Positions 1-11,617 are shown, numbered from the stretch's first letter. The stretch: 60,758 nucleotides of DNA from Zygnema cylindricum (GCA_037447655.1 JBBHKE010001961.1:1-60758), one strand, 5' to 3'. The notes: generated by a model from the letters alone, not told the origin. Numbers and translations are program-made.

Positions 1-1838
1 TCGGATATATCCGAATTTTGTCAAAAACTCGTCTAATTTTTTGTTCCATTGACGAGGAGCGTGTTTTAATCTATAAAGAGATTTTATCAGTCTACACACC
101 TCGCTTTCTTCTCCTTCCTCCAAAAATCCTTCCGGATGTCGCATGAAGATCTATTATTCTAATTCTCCGTGTAAGAAGGCGGTTTAAATATCCATTTGGT
201 ATACTTCTATGTCTTTCGCTGCCGCTTAACTGAGTAGAATTTAGACAGAGGGTAATCTAACAACCAAAAAGAAAGGTCTGCTCTTAATCGATCCTTTTTT
301 TCTATGTGAACCCATTCGCTAATAATCTGGCCTTGTATTGCTTGATGTTGTTGTCTGGATTGATTTTCAACTTAAACACCCACTTGCATCAAATCGGTTT
401 TCTGTCTGGTGGATAGCCCACCAGTTCCTATGTGTTTGCTTCCATAATAAAAGCCATTTAATCATTAACAACTGCTAATGATCTACTTTTTTTTGGACTA
501 TTAATTGCCTCCAAATAAGTTTTGAGGTTCAATCACATGTGACAGCTTAGTTACCTTATTGTTAACTTGTCTATCTTGAAGCCTCTTGTTGTTTTTTCTT
601 ATTCTTCAAAATCTGATGTCAGAATGGAGGGTAATCTCGGATTTTTCTAAGTAATTCATCTTCTCCCTTGTCGATAGATTCTATTTTTGGTATTCAATCG
701 TCCATTTCCGGTCTTTCATCGTCCTCTTCTACTGTTTCAACTGAATATTGTGGCTCCAAAAGGGAGTCATTCTCGATCAAAATTTTCTTTGCATTTGGAA
801 TGTCCTGCTGAAGTGATGAGCTGTTAAAAGAATTTGAATCTAGCTCATTTTTTGATTCAATTCTAATTCTGACCATTTTGGTATGTTTAAAGGGATTTAC
901 TGATTTTCCTTCATCCATAACTACGAAGAGTTTAACTAGAATGATATCTTCTTTCCCAAGATCAAAAACTCTATATCCGTTCACATTTTCATCATATCCA
1001 AGTAGATACCTTAACTTTCCTCTTGCATCTAAATTATAATCAGATCTTTCTATACTTAGCCTGTAAACTTGACTTCCGAACACCTTTAAGTGTGAGACAT
1101 CACGTTTTTTTCGGTCCATCTTTCATAAGGTGTTTAACCTTTCACCCTGAGGTGAAGACCCTATTCTTAAAGTAATTAGCACAGTTTTATTACCTTTGCC
1201 AAAAAGTGTTTTCCTATCTTTCTCTTCTGTCAGCATGTTTCGGGTAATATCACTTAGTGTCCAATTTAATCTCTCAGCTACACCATTTTGTTCCGGATTC
1301 TTTGGGACAGTCTTTTGGTGTTGAACTCCCTCCTCTTTTATAAAATCCTCAAATAGATTAGAAATATATTCCCCTTTTTTATCACTCCTCACTCTTTTTA
1401 TAGGAGTTTCATGAAGCTTCTCACTCCATGCCGTATACTCTTTAAAATAATATGGTGCTTAAAATTTTGCTTTTAGGATACAGACTATGGAATACCTAGA
1501 CCAGTCATCAATAATAGTAAGCATAAATCTCTTCCCTCCAACTGATGACACTTAGAACGGTCCCCATATGTCAGTATGAACTAGATCTAAGACTTTTTCT
1601 CGCTTTTAGGTTCTAGTTTTCGGAGAAGGAAATTTGTGGATCTTACCTTGAGCACATCCACTAGTGTCATCCAAAGTCTTATTATCCCCAAACTGAATTC
1701 TCTCAACTACTCCCATCTTCTTCATTTCCTATAGCCTATCTAGATGCACATGCCCTAATCTTTTATGCCATATCATCAAGTCATTTACACCAGCATAGTA
1801 AAATCTTTTCTTTCAATTACTTAAATTCAGCCAAAACA
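1..1838 (-). pseudogene. Ty1/copia pol fragment A (GAG-pre-integrase, integrase, start of RT)
   Basis: Read on the minus strand from 1838 to 1, this fragment carries in order the GAG-pre-integrase zinc region (HKRLGH, then a CAQGK block), the integrase core (LVHTDIWGP near 1560, SDKKGEY near 1385, EQNGVAERLN near 1285), the integrase C-terminal part (SHLKVFGSQVY near 1070) and the beginning of reverse transcriptase up to LDEF and GYIR at the window edge. Stops and frameshifts interrupt it, and the longest open pieces are 694-1119 and 1123-1392. Unlike elements C, G and H it keeps the first catalytic Asp of integrase. The second catalytic motif is altered (DKKGE instead of DNGGE). Its right edge lies head to head with the oppositely oriented fragment B near 1840. 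No LTR for it is inside the window. Confidence 0.9.
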
Positions 1839-1844
1839 GATTTG

Positions 1845-3050
1845 CAAATTTGCATTCTGAATTAGAAGAAGAAATCTTAATACGACAACCGAAAGGATTT
1901 TTGGAGAAAGAAGAAGAAAGTAAGGTGTGCAGGTTGATAAAGTCTCTATATGGACTAAAGCAAGCTCCACGCCAATGGAACAAGAAGCTAGACGAGTTTT
2001 TGACGAGTTTGGGATATATCCGAATTTGTTCGGATCAGTCCATCTATCTATTTGAGGACGAGGAAGGTATAATTTTCATTGCTATCTATGTTGACGATTT
2101 GCTTATGTTGAGTAAATCAATGGAGAAAATTAATAGATTGAAAAAGGATCTAAAGAGCAGGTTTGAAATGAAAGACTTGGGGGAAGCAATGTATATTTTG
2201 GGAATTCACATGGAGAGGGAAAGAGAGAAGAAAATGATAAGACTAACTCAAAAGGAAGCAATAAGAATTATGCTTGAAAATTTTCAAATGGATAAAGAAA
2301 ATAGTTGTACAACTCCAATGGAGTTTAAGAAGGGAAATGAGTGGAGCTCAGAAGAGGGAGTCTTAATCATGGATAATGAGTTAGGACATGAGGAAAGCAA
2401 ATTTATGCAAAGTATTCCATACAGACATGTTGTCGGTAGTTTGATATATTTTATCAATTGTACTCATCCTGATATAGCTGGAGCTGTAGGGATATTAAGT
2501 AGGAGTCTGAATGATCTTAGGAAAAAAGATTAGGAAGCGACCAAAAGTGTCATGCGATACTTGATACGAACGAGAGATTTGTGGTTGCATTTGCGATGGG
2601 ATAACACTGACATCACCACTTGGAGTGATGCCTGGTCTAATGAGGAGGTGTACTTCTAGGTATGTGTTGTATGTTTGGAATGGGGTTTGCTGTTGGAGTA
2701 GTAAGCAACAAAAGGTGATCGGAGGCTGAGTATATGGCCTTTTGTTTAGCTGTGAAAGAATTAATGTGGGTGAAATCTTTGCTTCAAAAACTTAGATATA
2801 TGAAAAGTGGAATACAAAGGGTATTTTGTGATAATCAAGTTGCTATTGCAATAGCAACAAACCCTAAACATCACTTTTAAGCAAAGCATATGGATATTTG
2901 TTTGAGCTTTGTTATAGAAAAGGTTGAGAATAAAATAATTAGTTTGGAATATAGACCGGATGGAGAAATGGTAGAAGACATTATGGCTAAACCGGTCCCC
3001 TCTCCCAAATTGATATTTTGTAGCGAGAAGAGTGGACTGAAAGAAAAGAT
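1845..3050 (+). pseudogene. Ty1/copia RT-RNase H fragment B
   Basis: Plus-strand reverse transcriptase and RNase H. It begins abruptly at the HSELEEEI motif. YVDDLL of the polymerase active site is at about 2089-2106, and the RT part is open from about 1850 to a TAG at 2531 where relatives have Trp. RNase H follows but has lost short blocks: near 2640 the segment between SDA and the RRCTS motif, and near 2720 the QSTME part of the QSTMEAEY motif. The C-terminal LTKPVPSPK motif is recognisable near 2985 (AKPVPSPK). The element continues after element C with 10477-10496 and its 3' LTR at 10497, so B is split by C. Its 5' half is absent, and fragment A in the opposite orientation lies at that point. 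Confidence 0.88.
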
Positions 3051-4027
3051 TGTTAAAATCACTAGATTTAGGGGAGGTATTTTCTAGGTCTTAATTAGTT
3101 AAAATAGCTAAAATAAAAGCACAGGCAACCTGCATCCACCTTCTCTCTCTAGCACCCATAATTGTTATAGTCATTGAATGAGAGAGAGGGTGGTGAGCCA
3201 TGGCTGCCTCAACTCCATAGGCAGGACTAAAGAGTTACTTAAGTCACTCTAAACAAAAGGGTTGAGTCCGGCAGGACTCAAACCTCCGACTAGCGGAGCG
3301 AGGCGTAACCGTCAGCTCTTACCGGTCTGTCGCAGTAGTCCGTTAGGATACATAGGGTTTGATTTCTATTTCATGTGATTAACGAAATAACAAAGTGCGG
3401 ACATAGAAACAAGTTGACTTTTTGTACGCACGAAACAAATGTACTAGACATTTGTTTTTGAACGGTGAGCATTTAAAAGTAGTTTAGATCCGACTGCCCG
3501 CATCATCGCCGAGATCTTAGAATGGCCGCCTTGGCGTTTTTCGAAAGTGACATGACGTGTCAACACGTGGCAAGGTATCATTGAGAAGAGGAAATCACGG
3601 AGAACATGAGAACGAGTCTGATGGAGACAGACGTCCACTCCATGGCCTTGTCGTACACAGGCCGTACAGAAAGTACATCGGCCTTAGTACCTTTTTGTAC
3701 TATACAGTCCTTTGATTGGTTCGTACATCAGTAGATATGGGTTGTGAGAGGGGTTTAGGACTTAGAGGATTGAGGAGGTAGCCGGCTCTCTCCCAACAAG
3801 CTGGTATAAATATTGGCATCTTTGCCAATTGATAATTAATCGCCTGGTTGGGCATTTTCAGAGATTCCTCTTATTGTGGACTCAAGGGAGCTTAGACTGA
3901 ACAAAGGTGCAGTCAGATTCTCTATTTGCCTGCTTGGGTAGTAAAGATCCTAATAAAAAGAGGGCTAGCCAAAAGATATCTAGAGGCTTCCTGAATTCTG
4001 TGATCTAATGAGGGACAAAGAATTGCA
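3051..4027 (+). repeat. 5' LTR of element C
   Basis: It runs from TGTTAAAATC to AATTGCA (TG...CA). The U3 contains the AGCCATGGCT palindrome near 3196 and an antisense tRNA-like block near 3270-3345. TATAAATA is at 3805-3812, followed at once by the inverted repeat TTGGCATCTTTGCCAA (3813-3828) and two further hairpins at 3878-3913. The last 20 nt (4008-4027) start with ATG and read in frame into gag across the primer site. Confidence 0.93.
3805..3812 (+). promoter_or_regulatory. TATA box of C 5' LTR
   Basis: TATAAATA lies about 215 bp before the LTR end. The same box recurs at matching positions in the C 3' LTR (10230-10237), LTR B (11385-11392) and the LTR remnant near 11711. Transcription would be expected to start about 30 bp downstream, close to the first hairpin. 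Confidence 0.7.
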
Positions 4028-5570
4028 GGTTATGGGCCCACCCTCTAGGGTGCACATCATCAACGGATCTGGGTTCATTTACTGGGAAGCCATGATGACA
4101 GGGGCATTGTGTGAAAAATGATACTGGGGTATCGTCAGTGGACAAGTGAAACGACTATCTCAGGGGACCCCACCAGGGTTTGGTGGAGTGAGGTTCTCTG
4201 CAACAACATCTGTTCCAACGTAGGAGACAGACGATAGGGACAGCAGTGTGTCCGAAAAAGGGAAAGGAAAGGAGACACCTCTCACTCCTATTGCCACGGC
4301 ACGCGGAGCCCTGGTCGTGAAGACCGAAGAAAACAATATTCAAATGTGGGAGTACACCAACATGAATGCCAATCATTTCATTTCGAGGCACCTTACTCAA
4401 GCCGTGGCGACCTCTCATCTTCACATCTTCAAGGCCGAGGAGTTGTGGATGATTTAAGTCAAGATCTATAGAGCTCGTACCATTCACGAGCTCCAGCTGG
4501 CTAAGCAAAGGTTGGGGAGTTATACTTACAAACAAGGGAAGATGTTAGATTATTGTAATGATCTCTCTTGCTTGTAAATAGAGATGGAGAGTGCCGCATG
4601 GACGTGCACAATGAAGATGAAAGTTAACACTCTTATCATAAAACTGCCTGAGAAGTATGAAAACATACTCTACCGAGTGTAAGATGTGGATGACAGTTCT
4701 GGGAAATGGAACACCGTGGTCCGAATGATACTCGTGCAAGAGAACACTATTGAGATCCGTAGAGGAGGCAAGAGCGTTCAAGCTCTAGCTCCCGGAACGG
4801 ACCGGTGGAGGAAGGATCCGAAAAAGCTGTACAACGGCTTCAAAGGGGAAAATGACCAATCTGGAGAACATAGGCCTCTAAAGGGTCTTTATCATTTCTG
4901 CAAAAAACCGGGACACTTCATAGATGATTGCGCCAAGCTATCGGAGCTGAGGCTTCAAGAAAATCGTGGAGGGGGTTCTTTCGAAGGGAAGAAGAAGGCA
5001 CTTGTGGTCACACGAGTAAAATGAGAGAACAAGGAGGACGAGTCTTCTGAGGAGGAGGATGGGGAGCTCCTTCTTGATGAGAATCTAGAGGAGAAAGAGA
5101 TCCCTCAAAAATAGAAGTGTGCCTTTGGAGCCATTTGGGATGCTGCAGATGAGGGATGGCTCATTGACTCAGGTGCATCCATGCATATGTGTTGTGACAG
5201 GCACCTCTTCACTAAGCTAAGAAAGATCCCTACTGTAGAAATAGAGTATGGGGATGGGAGAGTAGTTACCACTGATCTAGTGGGCTCGGTAAATCTCAAA
5301 GTCTTAGTGGAAGGTAAGACTTCTATTCTCAACTTCTCAGATGTGCTTTACATTCCTCAGCTGAGTAAAAATCTTGTGTCTACTTCTGTATTAGATGACA
5401 AAGATTTTGATACCTTCATTAGAAAGGGAGTCTTTACAGCTAAGTATGGAGATGAAGTCTACTTCACAGCAGATAAGGGTAGCCAAGGAATGTTTAGGCT
5501 TAACATGAGTAATGAAAAGAAGAGTGCTTACTATGGTGGTGTCCCGATCTTGATGATCTGACATAAGCGT
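4008..5570 (+). pseudogene. gag-protease region of element C
   Basis: Translation from the ATG inside the LTR gives MRDKELQ, then VMGPPSRV encoded by the primer site, then the Gag motif GSGFIYWEAMM. Gag continues through the LQLAKQRL and VRMILVQENTIEIRRGG blocks to a zinc knuckle near 4890-4935. There the first Cys is replaced (YHFCKKPGHFIDDC, normally C-x2-C-x4-H-x4-C). An acidic stretch follows, then an aspartic protease with the active-site motif DSGAS at about 5167. The protease to pre-integrase part is open from 5181 to 5561. Gag carries at least seven in-frame stops, so no Gag could be made. Neighbouring integrase is interrupted by a solo LTR. Confidence 0.88.
4028..4042 (+). other. Primer binding site of element C (half tRNA-iMet type)
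   Basis: GGTTATGGGCCCACC directly follows the LTR end CA. Its reverse complement, GGTGGGCCCATAACC, matches the anticodon stem-loop of plant initiator tRNA-Met as I recall that sequence, not the tRNA 3' end. Pairing therefore requires a tRNA cut in or next to the anticodon loop, the mechanism described for Drosophila copia. The site contains the in-frame ATG of the Gag motif VMGPPSRV. Confidence 0.75.
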
Positions 5571-5785
5571 TTGGGACATCTGCATTTTGATAGGGTGAGG
5601 AAAATGAAGTAGATGGGTGTAGTAGAAGGCATTCAGTTTGGGGATAATGAAATGATGAATGATTGTAGTGGCTGTGCCCAAGGTAAAGCTCACAGAATGC
5701 CCTTTCCCACAACTGCCACATATAGAGGTGAGAAAGTACTAGATCTGGTCCACACAAAAATCTGGGGACCAGCAAGAGTAGCTTC

Positions 5786-6882
5786 TGTTGAAATTTATGT
5801 ATTTTCTAGGTCTGTATTGGAAAAATAAATAGAGTGTTGAAAAGAGGTGACTAATAGTTCACTTCTATATTTTAGTTAGAATATAAAGAGAGAGAAAGAG
5901 AGGACCAAAGGCACGCCATGGTTACCGTATCATTTAGAAGGAGGCAGAATGAATTAGAAAGTATTTTACTAGTTTTAGCAAAATACTGCCGCCGGCCGGA
6001 TTTGAACCGGGGTCTGTAGGCTACTAAATAGACCAACGCCTTATCCATTAGGCTACTATCGAAACGATACACGTGAGACGTTTCACGCATACTTACCTAT
6101 TGATTCAAAGGACTAATTCGCAGCAGACTAACGAAAACGCGCATTAATCAATTGATGCATGGAAGCGAATCGAAGCCGTATAAATACAATTGATCGGACG
6201 GCCACCATTACAGCCGCCACCCGCAATAAGCTTTCGGCGGCCTTTAGGGATAGCGTCAAGCGATGCCACGTGGCGCCACATTATTTGACACCGGAGAAGA
6301 TGGGAGGAGGAACCATGGCTCCCGATTTGGCACATGTCACCTTGTAGACCATGTCGTACAATGGCCGTACAATAAGTACATCGCCCATCGTACCTTCTTG
6401 TACTATATAGTGTTCCTATTGGACTAGGGTTTAGTAGTAGGTAGTCATGAGTAGGCAGACTAAGACTTAGAGATATTTCGGTACCTCTCTCTAAGAGTGC
6501 TTGTAACTATAAAGGTCATCTTTGACCAGCAATAACTTAATGCTCGGGTGAGCAAATTCAGTGATTCTTTTTGCTGCGGACTCACGGGAGTCCAAGCTAC
6601 ACAAGAATGTAGTCGGTCAGAGTCTTTGCGTGCCAGGGTGGCACTTATTCAGTGGGAAAGTCAAAGTGGGGAATATTGTCCAAAACACATATTGAAGCTT
6701 TGCATTTTGTGGTGGAACTGAGCACACAGAAGGTCTTCTCTTCACAGGGGTGAAGGTATATTGGGGTCTTTATTGTCAAGGGATCATTTATTTGGGTTTA
6801 TATCAACTTGGAGTCGGCACTATCTAGATTAGCTTCTTTTGGATCTGCGAATTCTGTGGGCAATGGTGCCCATAGAATTTCA
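5786..6882 (+). mobile_element. Solo LTR, subfamily II, in element C
   Basis: 1097 bp from TGTTGAAATT to ATAGAATTTCA, flanked by GCTTC (5781-5785) and GCTTT (6883-6887), a 5-bp target duplication with one change. No internal region remains, so it is a solo LTR left by recombination between two LTRs. It carries a hairpin GGTCA...TGACC at 6514-6527, the GGACTC/GGAGTCC hairpin at 6578-6593 and CTACA/TGTAG at 6597-6612. Its last 20 nt begin with ATG and would encode MVPIEF. A second member of the subfamily is at 53861-55016. Confidence 0.93.
5988..6060 (-). other. tRNA-Arg-like block inside solo LTR
   Basis: Read on the minus strand, GCCTAATGGATAAGGCG (A-box and D-arm, about 6038-6054) looks very like the D-arm of plant tRNA-Arg, and GGTTCAAATCC (about 5997-6007) is a good B-box/T-loop. 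The anticodon region has an oversized loop and I see no regular 7-bp acceptor stem. It is therefore a tRNA-derived or tRNA-like module, not a clear tRNA gene. It is antisense to the LTR. Confidence 0.55.
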
Positions 6883-7717
6883 GCTTTGGTTGGGGGAAAG
6901 AGGTATATGCTGACAAATACAAATAAGTGGTCCAGATATTTTAAAGTCTATTTCCTAAAAACAAAGTCTGAAACACCAAAGTACTTCAAAGAATATAAAG
7001 CCTGGAGTAAGAAGTTGCACAGAAACCCCATAAAGCGAATAACGAGTGATAATGGGGAGAGTACACCTCTAACCAGTTTGAGGAATACTTGAAAGATGAG
7101 AAAGTTCAGCATCAAAAAACTATAGTGAATTATTCGGAACAAAATGGGGTAGTTGAGAGGTTAAACCGGAGTCTGGGAGATAATGTATGTAGTATGTTGC
7201 TAACCAGAAAATAGGAAGATGATTTTGGGCAGAAGCCATGAACTGTACTAACTACATTAAGAACAAAGTTCTCACTACAACCATTAAAGGAATGCCACCT
7301 AATGAGAGATGGGCTGGAAAGAAACCGGATATTTCTCACTTGAAAGTATTCGGTAGTCAAGTTTACAATCTTGACACAGATAAGAAAAACTAGAAACTAG
7401 ATGCTAAGGGAAAACCGAGATATATTAGGGGATATGATGAGGATGTCAAGAGATATAGAGTCTATGACTTAGCTAAACAAGATATCATTCATGTAAAACA
7501 TTTAGTTGTCATGAATGAAGGAAAGTCATTCGATCCCTTCAAATACATTAAGAAAATAAGAATCAGTTTTGAGTCCGAGAGTGAGGAGGACTCAGATCTT
7601 TCCAGAAAGGACACAAGTTAAAATATGATCGTAGATTCAGAGGAGATCTAAGATGGGCGAGATATATCAGAATCTCCTCATATTTCTATACACTTTGAGG
7701 AGAAAGAGGAAGATGAG

Positions 7718-8620
7718 TTGGAACCGGTTTCCATGGATAGTGGAGCTGATGAGACAATACGGAGGAATCTAAGACTTCCCTCCATTCTGGCTTCTATCTT
7801 TGAGGGAGGACGAAGGAGCAGCAAAAAGCTACAAGAAAAACAGGCTGCTCACAAGGTAACAAAGCTATCTCACCCAGGTGAGCCTCAATCATACTCGGAG
7901 GCAATGGACAATCCGAAGAAAGATAGATGGGTCAAAGCCATAAATGATGAGATGGCATCAATCATGAAATCTAATACTTGGGAGGTGGCAGACAGAAAAC
8001 CCATTGGGTGCAAATGGGTGTTTAAACTAAAACTGAACCCAGATAATACCATTGAGAGATATAAGGCTCGGTTGGTAGCAAAGGGGTTCAATCAAAAAGA
8101 GGGAATAGATTATGAGGAGACTTTTGCTCCGGTGGTTTGAATCCCATGTGTAAGGATTCTCCTTAGTCTAGCGGTAGCGAAAAACATGGAAATACACCAG
8201 ATGGATATTAAAACTGCCTTCCTCAACGGTGAACTAGAGGAAAAAATCTTCATGCGGCAACCTGAGGGATTTGTAGAGGAGGGAGAGGAGAGCAAAGTCT
8301 ACAGACTCATAAAGTCTTTATATGGATTTAAGCAGTCTTCAAACAATGGAATAAGAAACTAGATGAGTTTCTTACCTGTCTAGGATATATCCGGATAAGT
8401 TATGACCATTCTATTTACATGTTTGAGGATGAAAATGGTGTTATTTTCATTGCAATTTATGTGGATGATTTGCTGGTGTTAAGCAAGTCAATAGAAAAGA
8501 TAAATAAGTTAAAGAAAGATCTTAGAAGCACATTTGACATGAAAGATTTAGGGGAGACATAATACATATTGGGAATTCAAATGGAATAAGATAGAGAGAA
8601 GAGGATTATCAGACTAACTC
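7718..8620 (+). pseudogene. Reverse transcriptase of element C
   Basis: An open stretch from 7718 to 8140 covers the linker and the first RT block ([29 protein letters not shown]). It ends at a TGA where relatives have Arg (VVRFPSV). RT continues with MDIKTAFLNGELEE near 8205, a small frame change near SLYGF at 8320-8345, and YVDDLLVLS at about 8458-8485. Further stops lie near 8560 and 8588. The polymerase active-site YVDD is preserved but the protein cannot be made in one piece. Confidence 0.9.
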
Positions 8621-8640
8621 AAAAAGAAGCTATAGGAAAT

Positions 8641-9423
8641 ATGCTTGAGAAATTCCAGATGGAAAAGGCAAACAATTGTACCACTCCCATGGACTTGAAG
8701 AAAGTAAGTGATGGGAATGTAGAAGGAGGAGTGATAATCTTAGATGATCAGATGAGTCTAGAAGAAAGACAGTTTATGAAGTCTATTCCTTACAGACAGG
8801 TTGTAGAAAGTTTAATCTACTTTATGAATTGTACCAAACCGGACATATCAACAACAGTAGGAGTCTTCAGTAGGAGTCTTAATGATCCTAGGAAGAGAGA
8901 TTCGCAGGAAGCCAAGAGAGTTATGAGATACTTGGTGGGAACTAGGGATTTATGGTTGCATTTTGGAGGGGAGCACACTGACATCACTACTTGGAGTGAT
9001 GCCAGTTATGGGGATGCACCTATGAGAAGATGCACTTCTGGGTATGTGTTATATGTGGGGGAAGGTGCTTGCTGTTGGAGTAGCAAGCAACAAAAGGTGG
9101 TTGGTCAGTCCACTATGGAGGATGAGTACATGGCCTCTTGTTCTGCTATGAAAGAGCTGATGTGGGTCAAGTCTTTATTGCAAGAACAGGGGTATATGAA
9201 GAAGGGAGTGCATGAAGTGTTTTGTGATAATCAGGCAGCATTTGCAGCCAATCCAAAACATCATTTCAAGGTTAAGCATATGGATATAAGATTGATTTTT
9301 GTGAAGGAAAAGGTTGAAAACAAAATTGTGAATTTGGTGTATAAAGTTGATGGGGAAAAGGTGGTTGATATGATGACAAAACCTGTGCCATCTCCCAAGT
9401 TAAAATACTGTAGAGAAAAGTGA
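8641..9423 (+). pseudogene. RNase H end of element C pol, 260-residue open frame
   Basis: It begins in the RT thumb/connection region (MLEKFQM) and runs through the TRPDI-like segment into RNase H, with SDASYGDAPMRRCTSGYVLY, a CCWSSKQQKVV block, EDEYMASCS (usually EAEY) and MMTKPVPSPK. It is the longest undamaged frame in element C and ends at its natural stop before the purine tract at 9454-9467. As the tail of a broken gag-pol it has no start of its own. One residue in the EAEY motif is changed to D, and one codon-sized block (AIA before ANPKHH) is shortened. Confidence 0.9.
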
Positions 9424-9453
9424 GGCTTAATAGAGAAACTAAAATTAGACTTA

Positions 9454-9467
9454 GAAAATAAAGGGAG
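9454..9467 (+). other. Polypurine tract of element C
   Basis: GAAAATAAAGGGAG directly precedes the 3' LTR (TGTTG...). It is the expected plus-strand primer. Element B has the near-identical AGAATATAAAGGGAG at 10482-10496. Confidence 0.85.
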
Positions 9468-10471
9468 TGTTGAAATCACTAGATTTAGGGGAGGTATTTT
9501 CTAGGTTTTAATTAGTTAAAATAGCTAAAAGAAAAGCACAGGCAGCTTGCCTCCACCTTCTCTCTCTAGCCCCCATACCTTTTGTAGTCAGTGAAGGAGA
9601 GAGAGGGCGGTGTAGCCACGGCTGCCTCAGCTCAATAGGTAGGACTAAAGAGTGACCTAATTCACTCTCAACAACAGGGTTGAGTCCGACAGGACTCGAA
9701 CCTCCGAGCGGCAGAGCGAGGCGTAACCGTCAGCTCTTTCTAGTCGTCGTAGTAGTCCGTTACGATATATAGGTTTTAATTTCTATTTAAACATTAGCTA
9801 GATCATTAATGTGATTAACGAAATAACAAAGTGCGGACATAGAAACTAGTTGAATTTTAGTACGCACGAAACAAATGTACCAGACATTTGTTTTTGAACG
9901 GTGAGCATTTAAAGCCGGTTTGGATCCGACGGCCCGCATCATCGACGAGATCCTGGAATGGCCGCCTTGGCGTTTTTTGGACGTGACATGACGTGGCAAG
10001 GTATCATTGAGAAGAGGAAATCTCGGAGAACATGAGAACGAGTCTGATGGAGTCAAACGTCCACTCCATGGCCTTGTCGTACACAAACCGTCAGAAAGTA
10101 ACTCGGCCTTAGTACCTTTCTGTACTATACAGTGTTCTGATTGGTTCGTACATCAGTATATAGGGGTTGTGAGAGGGGTTTAGGACTTCGAGGATGGAGG
10201 AGGTAGCCGCCTCTCTCCCAACAAGCTTGTATAAATATTGTCATCTTTGCCACATGATAACTAATCACCTGGTTGGGCATTTTCAAAGATTCTAACCATT
10301 TTCAGAGATTCCTATTGCAATGGACTCACGGGAGTCCAGACTGCACAAGGGTGCAGTTAGATTGTCTATTTGCGTGCTTGGGTAGCAGTGATTCTAATAA
10401 AAAGAGGGCTTGCCAAAAGCTATCTAGAGGCTTCTTAAATTCTGTGATCCAATGGGGGACAAAGAATTGCA
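9468..10471 (+). repeat. 3' LTR of element C
   Basis: 1004 bp, TGTTGAAATC to AATTGCA. TATAAATA is at 10230-10237. Well-preserved hairpins are GGACTC/GGAGTCC at 10322-10337 and CTGCAC/GTGCAG at 10341-10356. An antisense tRNA-like block lies near 9680-9765. The terminal 20 nt begin with ATG (10452). It is followed by the target duplication AAGAT. Confidence 0.94.
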
Positions 10472-10496
10472 AAGATAGATTAGAATATAAAGGGAG

Positions 10497-11617
10497 TGTT
10501 GAAAAAGGGTATTTTACAATCTATCTCCTTAGTCAGTCCATGGTTATTTTATTGTTCTCATACTTGTCGTAGTCATTGAGAACTTGCAGGCAGCCATGGC
10601 TGCCTCAAGCAGATGAGAAGATAGGTAGAAGATAGAGCTTCTGCAAAAGATATATCTGTCAGGGACATGAATTGATCGTGTGACCTTCAGGATGACAGCC
10701 GTACGGATCAACCGTCCACCTTATTTAGTAGGTCTTGAAGATTCGATGCATGTATGTTATTTGATAAATATATAAATGGTGACGCGGCGACATAAGTCAT
10801 TTAACGACTAACGAAACAAAACGAACATAAAAAGGACAATACACTACGAAGTATTATACCGCACGAAGTAAATGAAACGACATTTAATTTCAATGGACGA
10901 AGTTAAATGTCATTCGTGATCGACGGCTTGCAAAGGAGCCGGGATTTCCAACGGTGAACATGGGACGAAGACCGTTGAAATTCAAACGGTAAACACGTAA
11001 AAGAATTTCAACGGTCGACATTTTTGGCGCGCCGTCAGGATCGCACGACTGATATTGAATATTGAATCATGAATGGATGGCATGCGTAAGTGCCGCAATG
11101 CTGGAGAGATTATTTGACCGTACTTCGTGAATAAAGAGGAAAATGTTACGTGGCATCATCCTATATGTTGCTAAAGAAGAAAAAGACAGAATGACAATGA
11201 CTTATATGCCACGTGAGAGACCGAGAGTGGTGCCAAATATTTTCGTACATAAAGTTTGGCGGCTACCGTACTTTGTATGCACATAATTTAGCGTACGATG
11301 TTTTGATTGGTCTTCAGTAGTTAAGAGTACTTTCTTAAGACTTAGACAATTTTTTTGAAAGTCTTCTCTCTTAGAGGCCATCTGTATAAATACGCTGTCT
11401 TTGAACAGCCACAACGTAATGCTTAGGTGAGCAAATTCAGTGATTTTTTTTTGTTGCAGACTCAAGAGAGTCCACGCTACACGGGGGTGTAATCGTTCAG
11501 AGATTTTGCGTGCCAGGGTGGCACTTATTCATTACCAAAGTCAAAAGTGCAAATATTATCCTAGAGGATTCATATAAGATGGACATTCTGTGTACCAATA
11601 GAGGTCACACAATTACA
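10497..11617 (+). repeat. 3' LTR of element B
   Basis: 1121 bp from TGTTGAAAAAGGG to CAATTACA, preceded by B's purine tract (10482-10496). It has the palindrome GGCAGCCATGGCTGCC at about 10589-10604, TATAAATA at 11385-11392 with a GCTGT/ACAGC hairpin, and CTACAC/GTGTA hairpin near 11477-11491. The start codon found 20 nt before the end of the other LTRs is ATA here. The start of the same LTR type reappears at 60671. Confidence 0.88.

Larger units (their letters stand above)
5571..7610 (+). pseudogene. Integrase of element C, split by a solo LTR
   Basis: The N-terminal zinc region (HKRLGHLHFDR, then CSGCAQGK) lies at about 5560-5700. The core begins with LVHTKIWGP near 5750, where the first catalytic Asp is replaced by Lys. 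The reading is then broken by the solo LTR 5786-6882 and its duplicated site (GCTTC before, GCTTT after). It resumes at about 6883 with GGKRYMLT, SDNGE near 7047 followed by a one-base loss, and QNGVVERLNRSLG near 7140-7180. The C-terminal SHLKVFGSQVY motif is near 7335. Several stops are present. Confidence 0.86.
3051..10471 (+). mobile_element. Full-length Ty1/copia element C, degenerate, nested in B
   Basis: Complete LTR element on the plus strand: 5' LTR 3051-4027, primer site 4028-4042, gag-protease-integrase-RT-RNase H, purine tract 9454-9467 and 3' LTR 9468-10471. The 5-bp target duplication AAGAT is present on both sides (3046-3050 and 10472-10476). The insertion lies inside element B, about 20 bp before B's own LTR, so C is younger than B. 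C was later hit by a solo LTR (5786-6882). Its LTRs differ visibly (roughly 6 changes in the first 90 bp), clearly more than those of element H, so it is older than H. Many stop codons in gag and several in RT show it is dead. Confidence 0.95.

Noticed and set aside
5988-6060. Functional tRNA-Arg gene
   Set aside because: It has good A and B boxes, but the anticodon loop is too large, no regular acceptor stem is visible and it lies inside an LTR. Kept only as a tRNA-like block.
11202-11465. Protein-coding frames inside the LTRs (also at 31620, 49483 and 41954)
   Set aside because: They are not conserved between copies of the same LTR or repeat and overlap promoter sequence.
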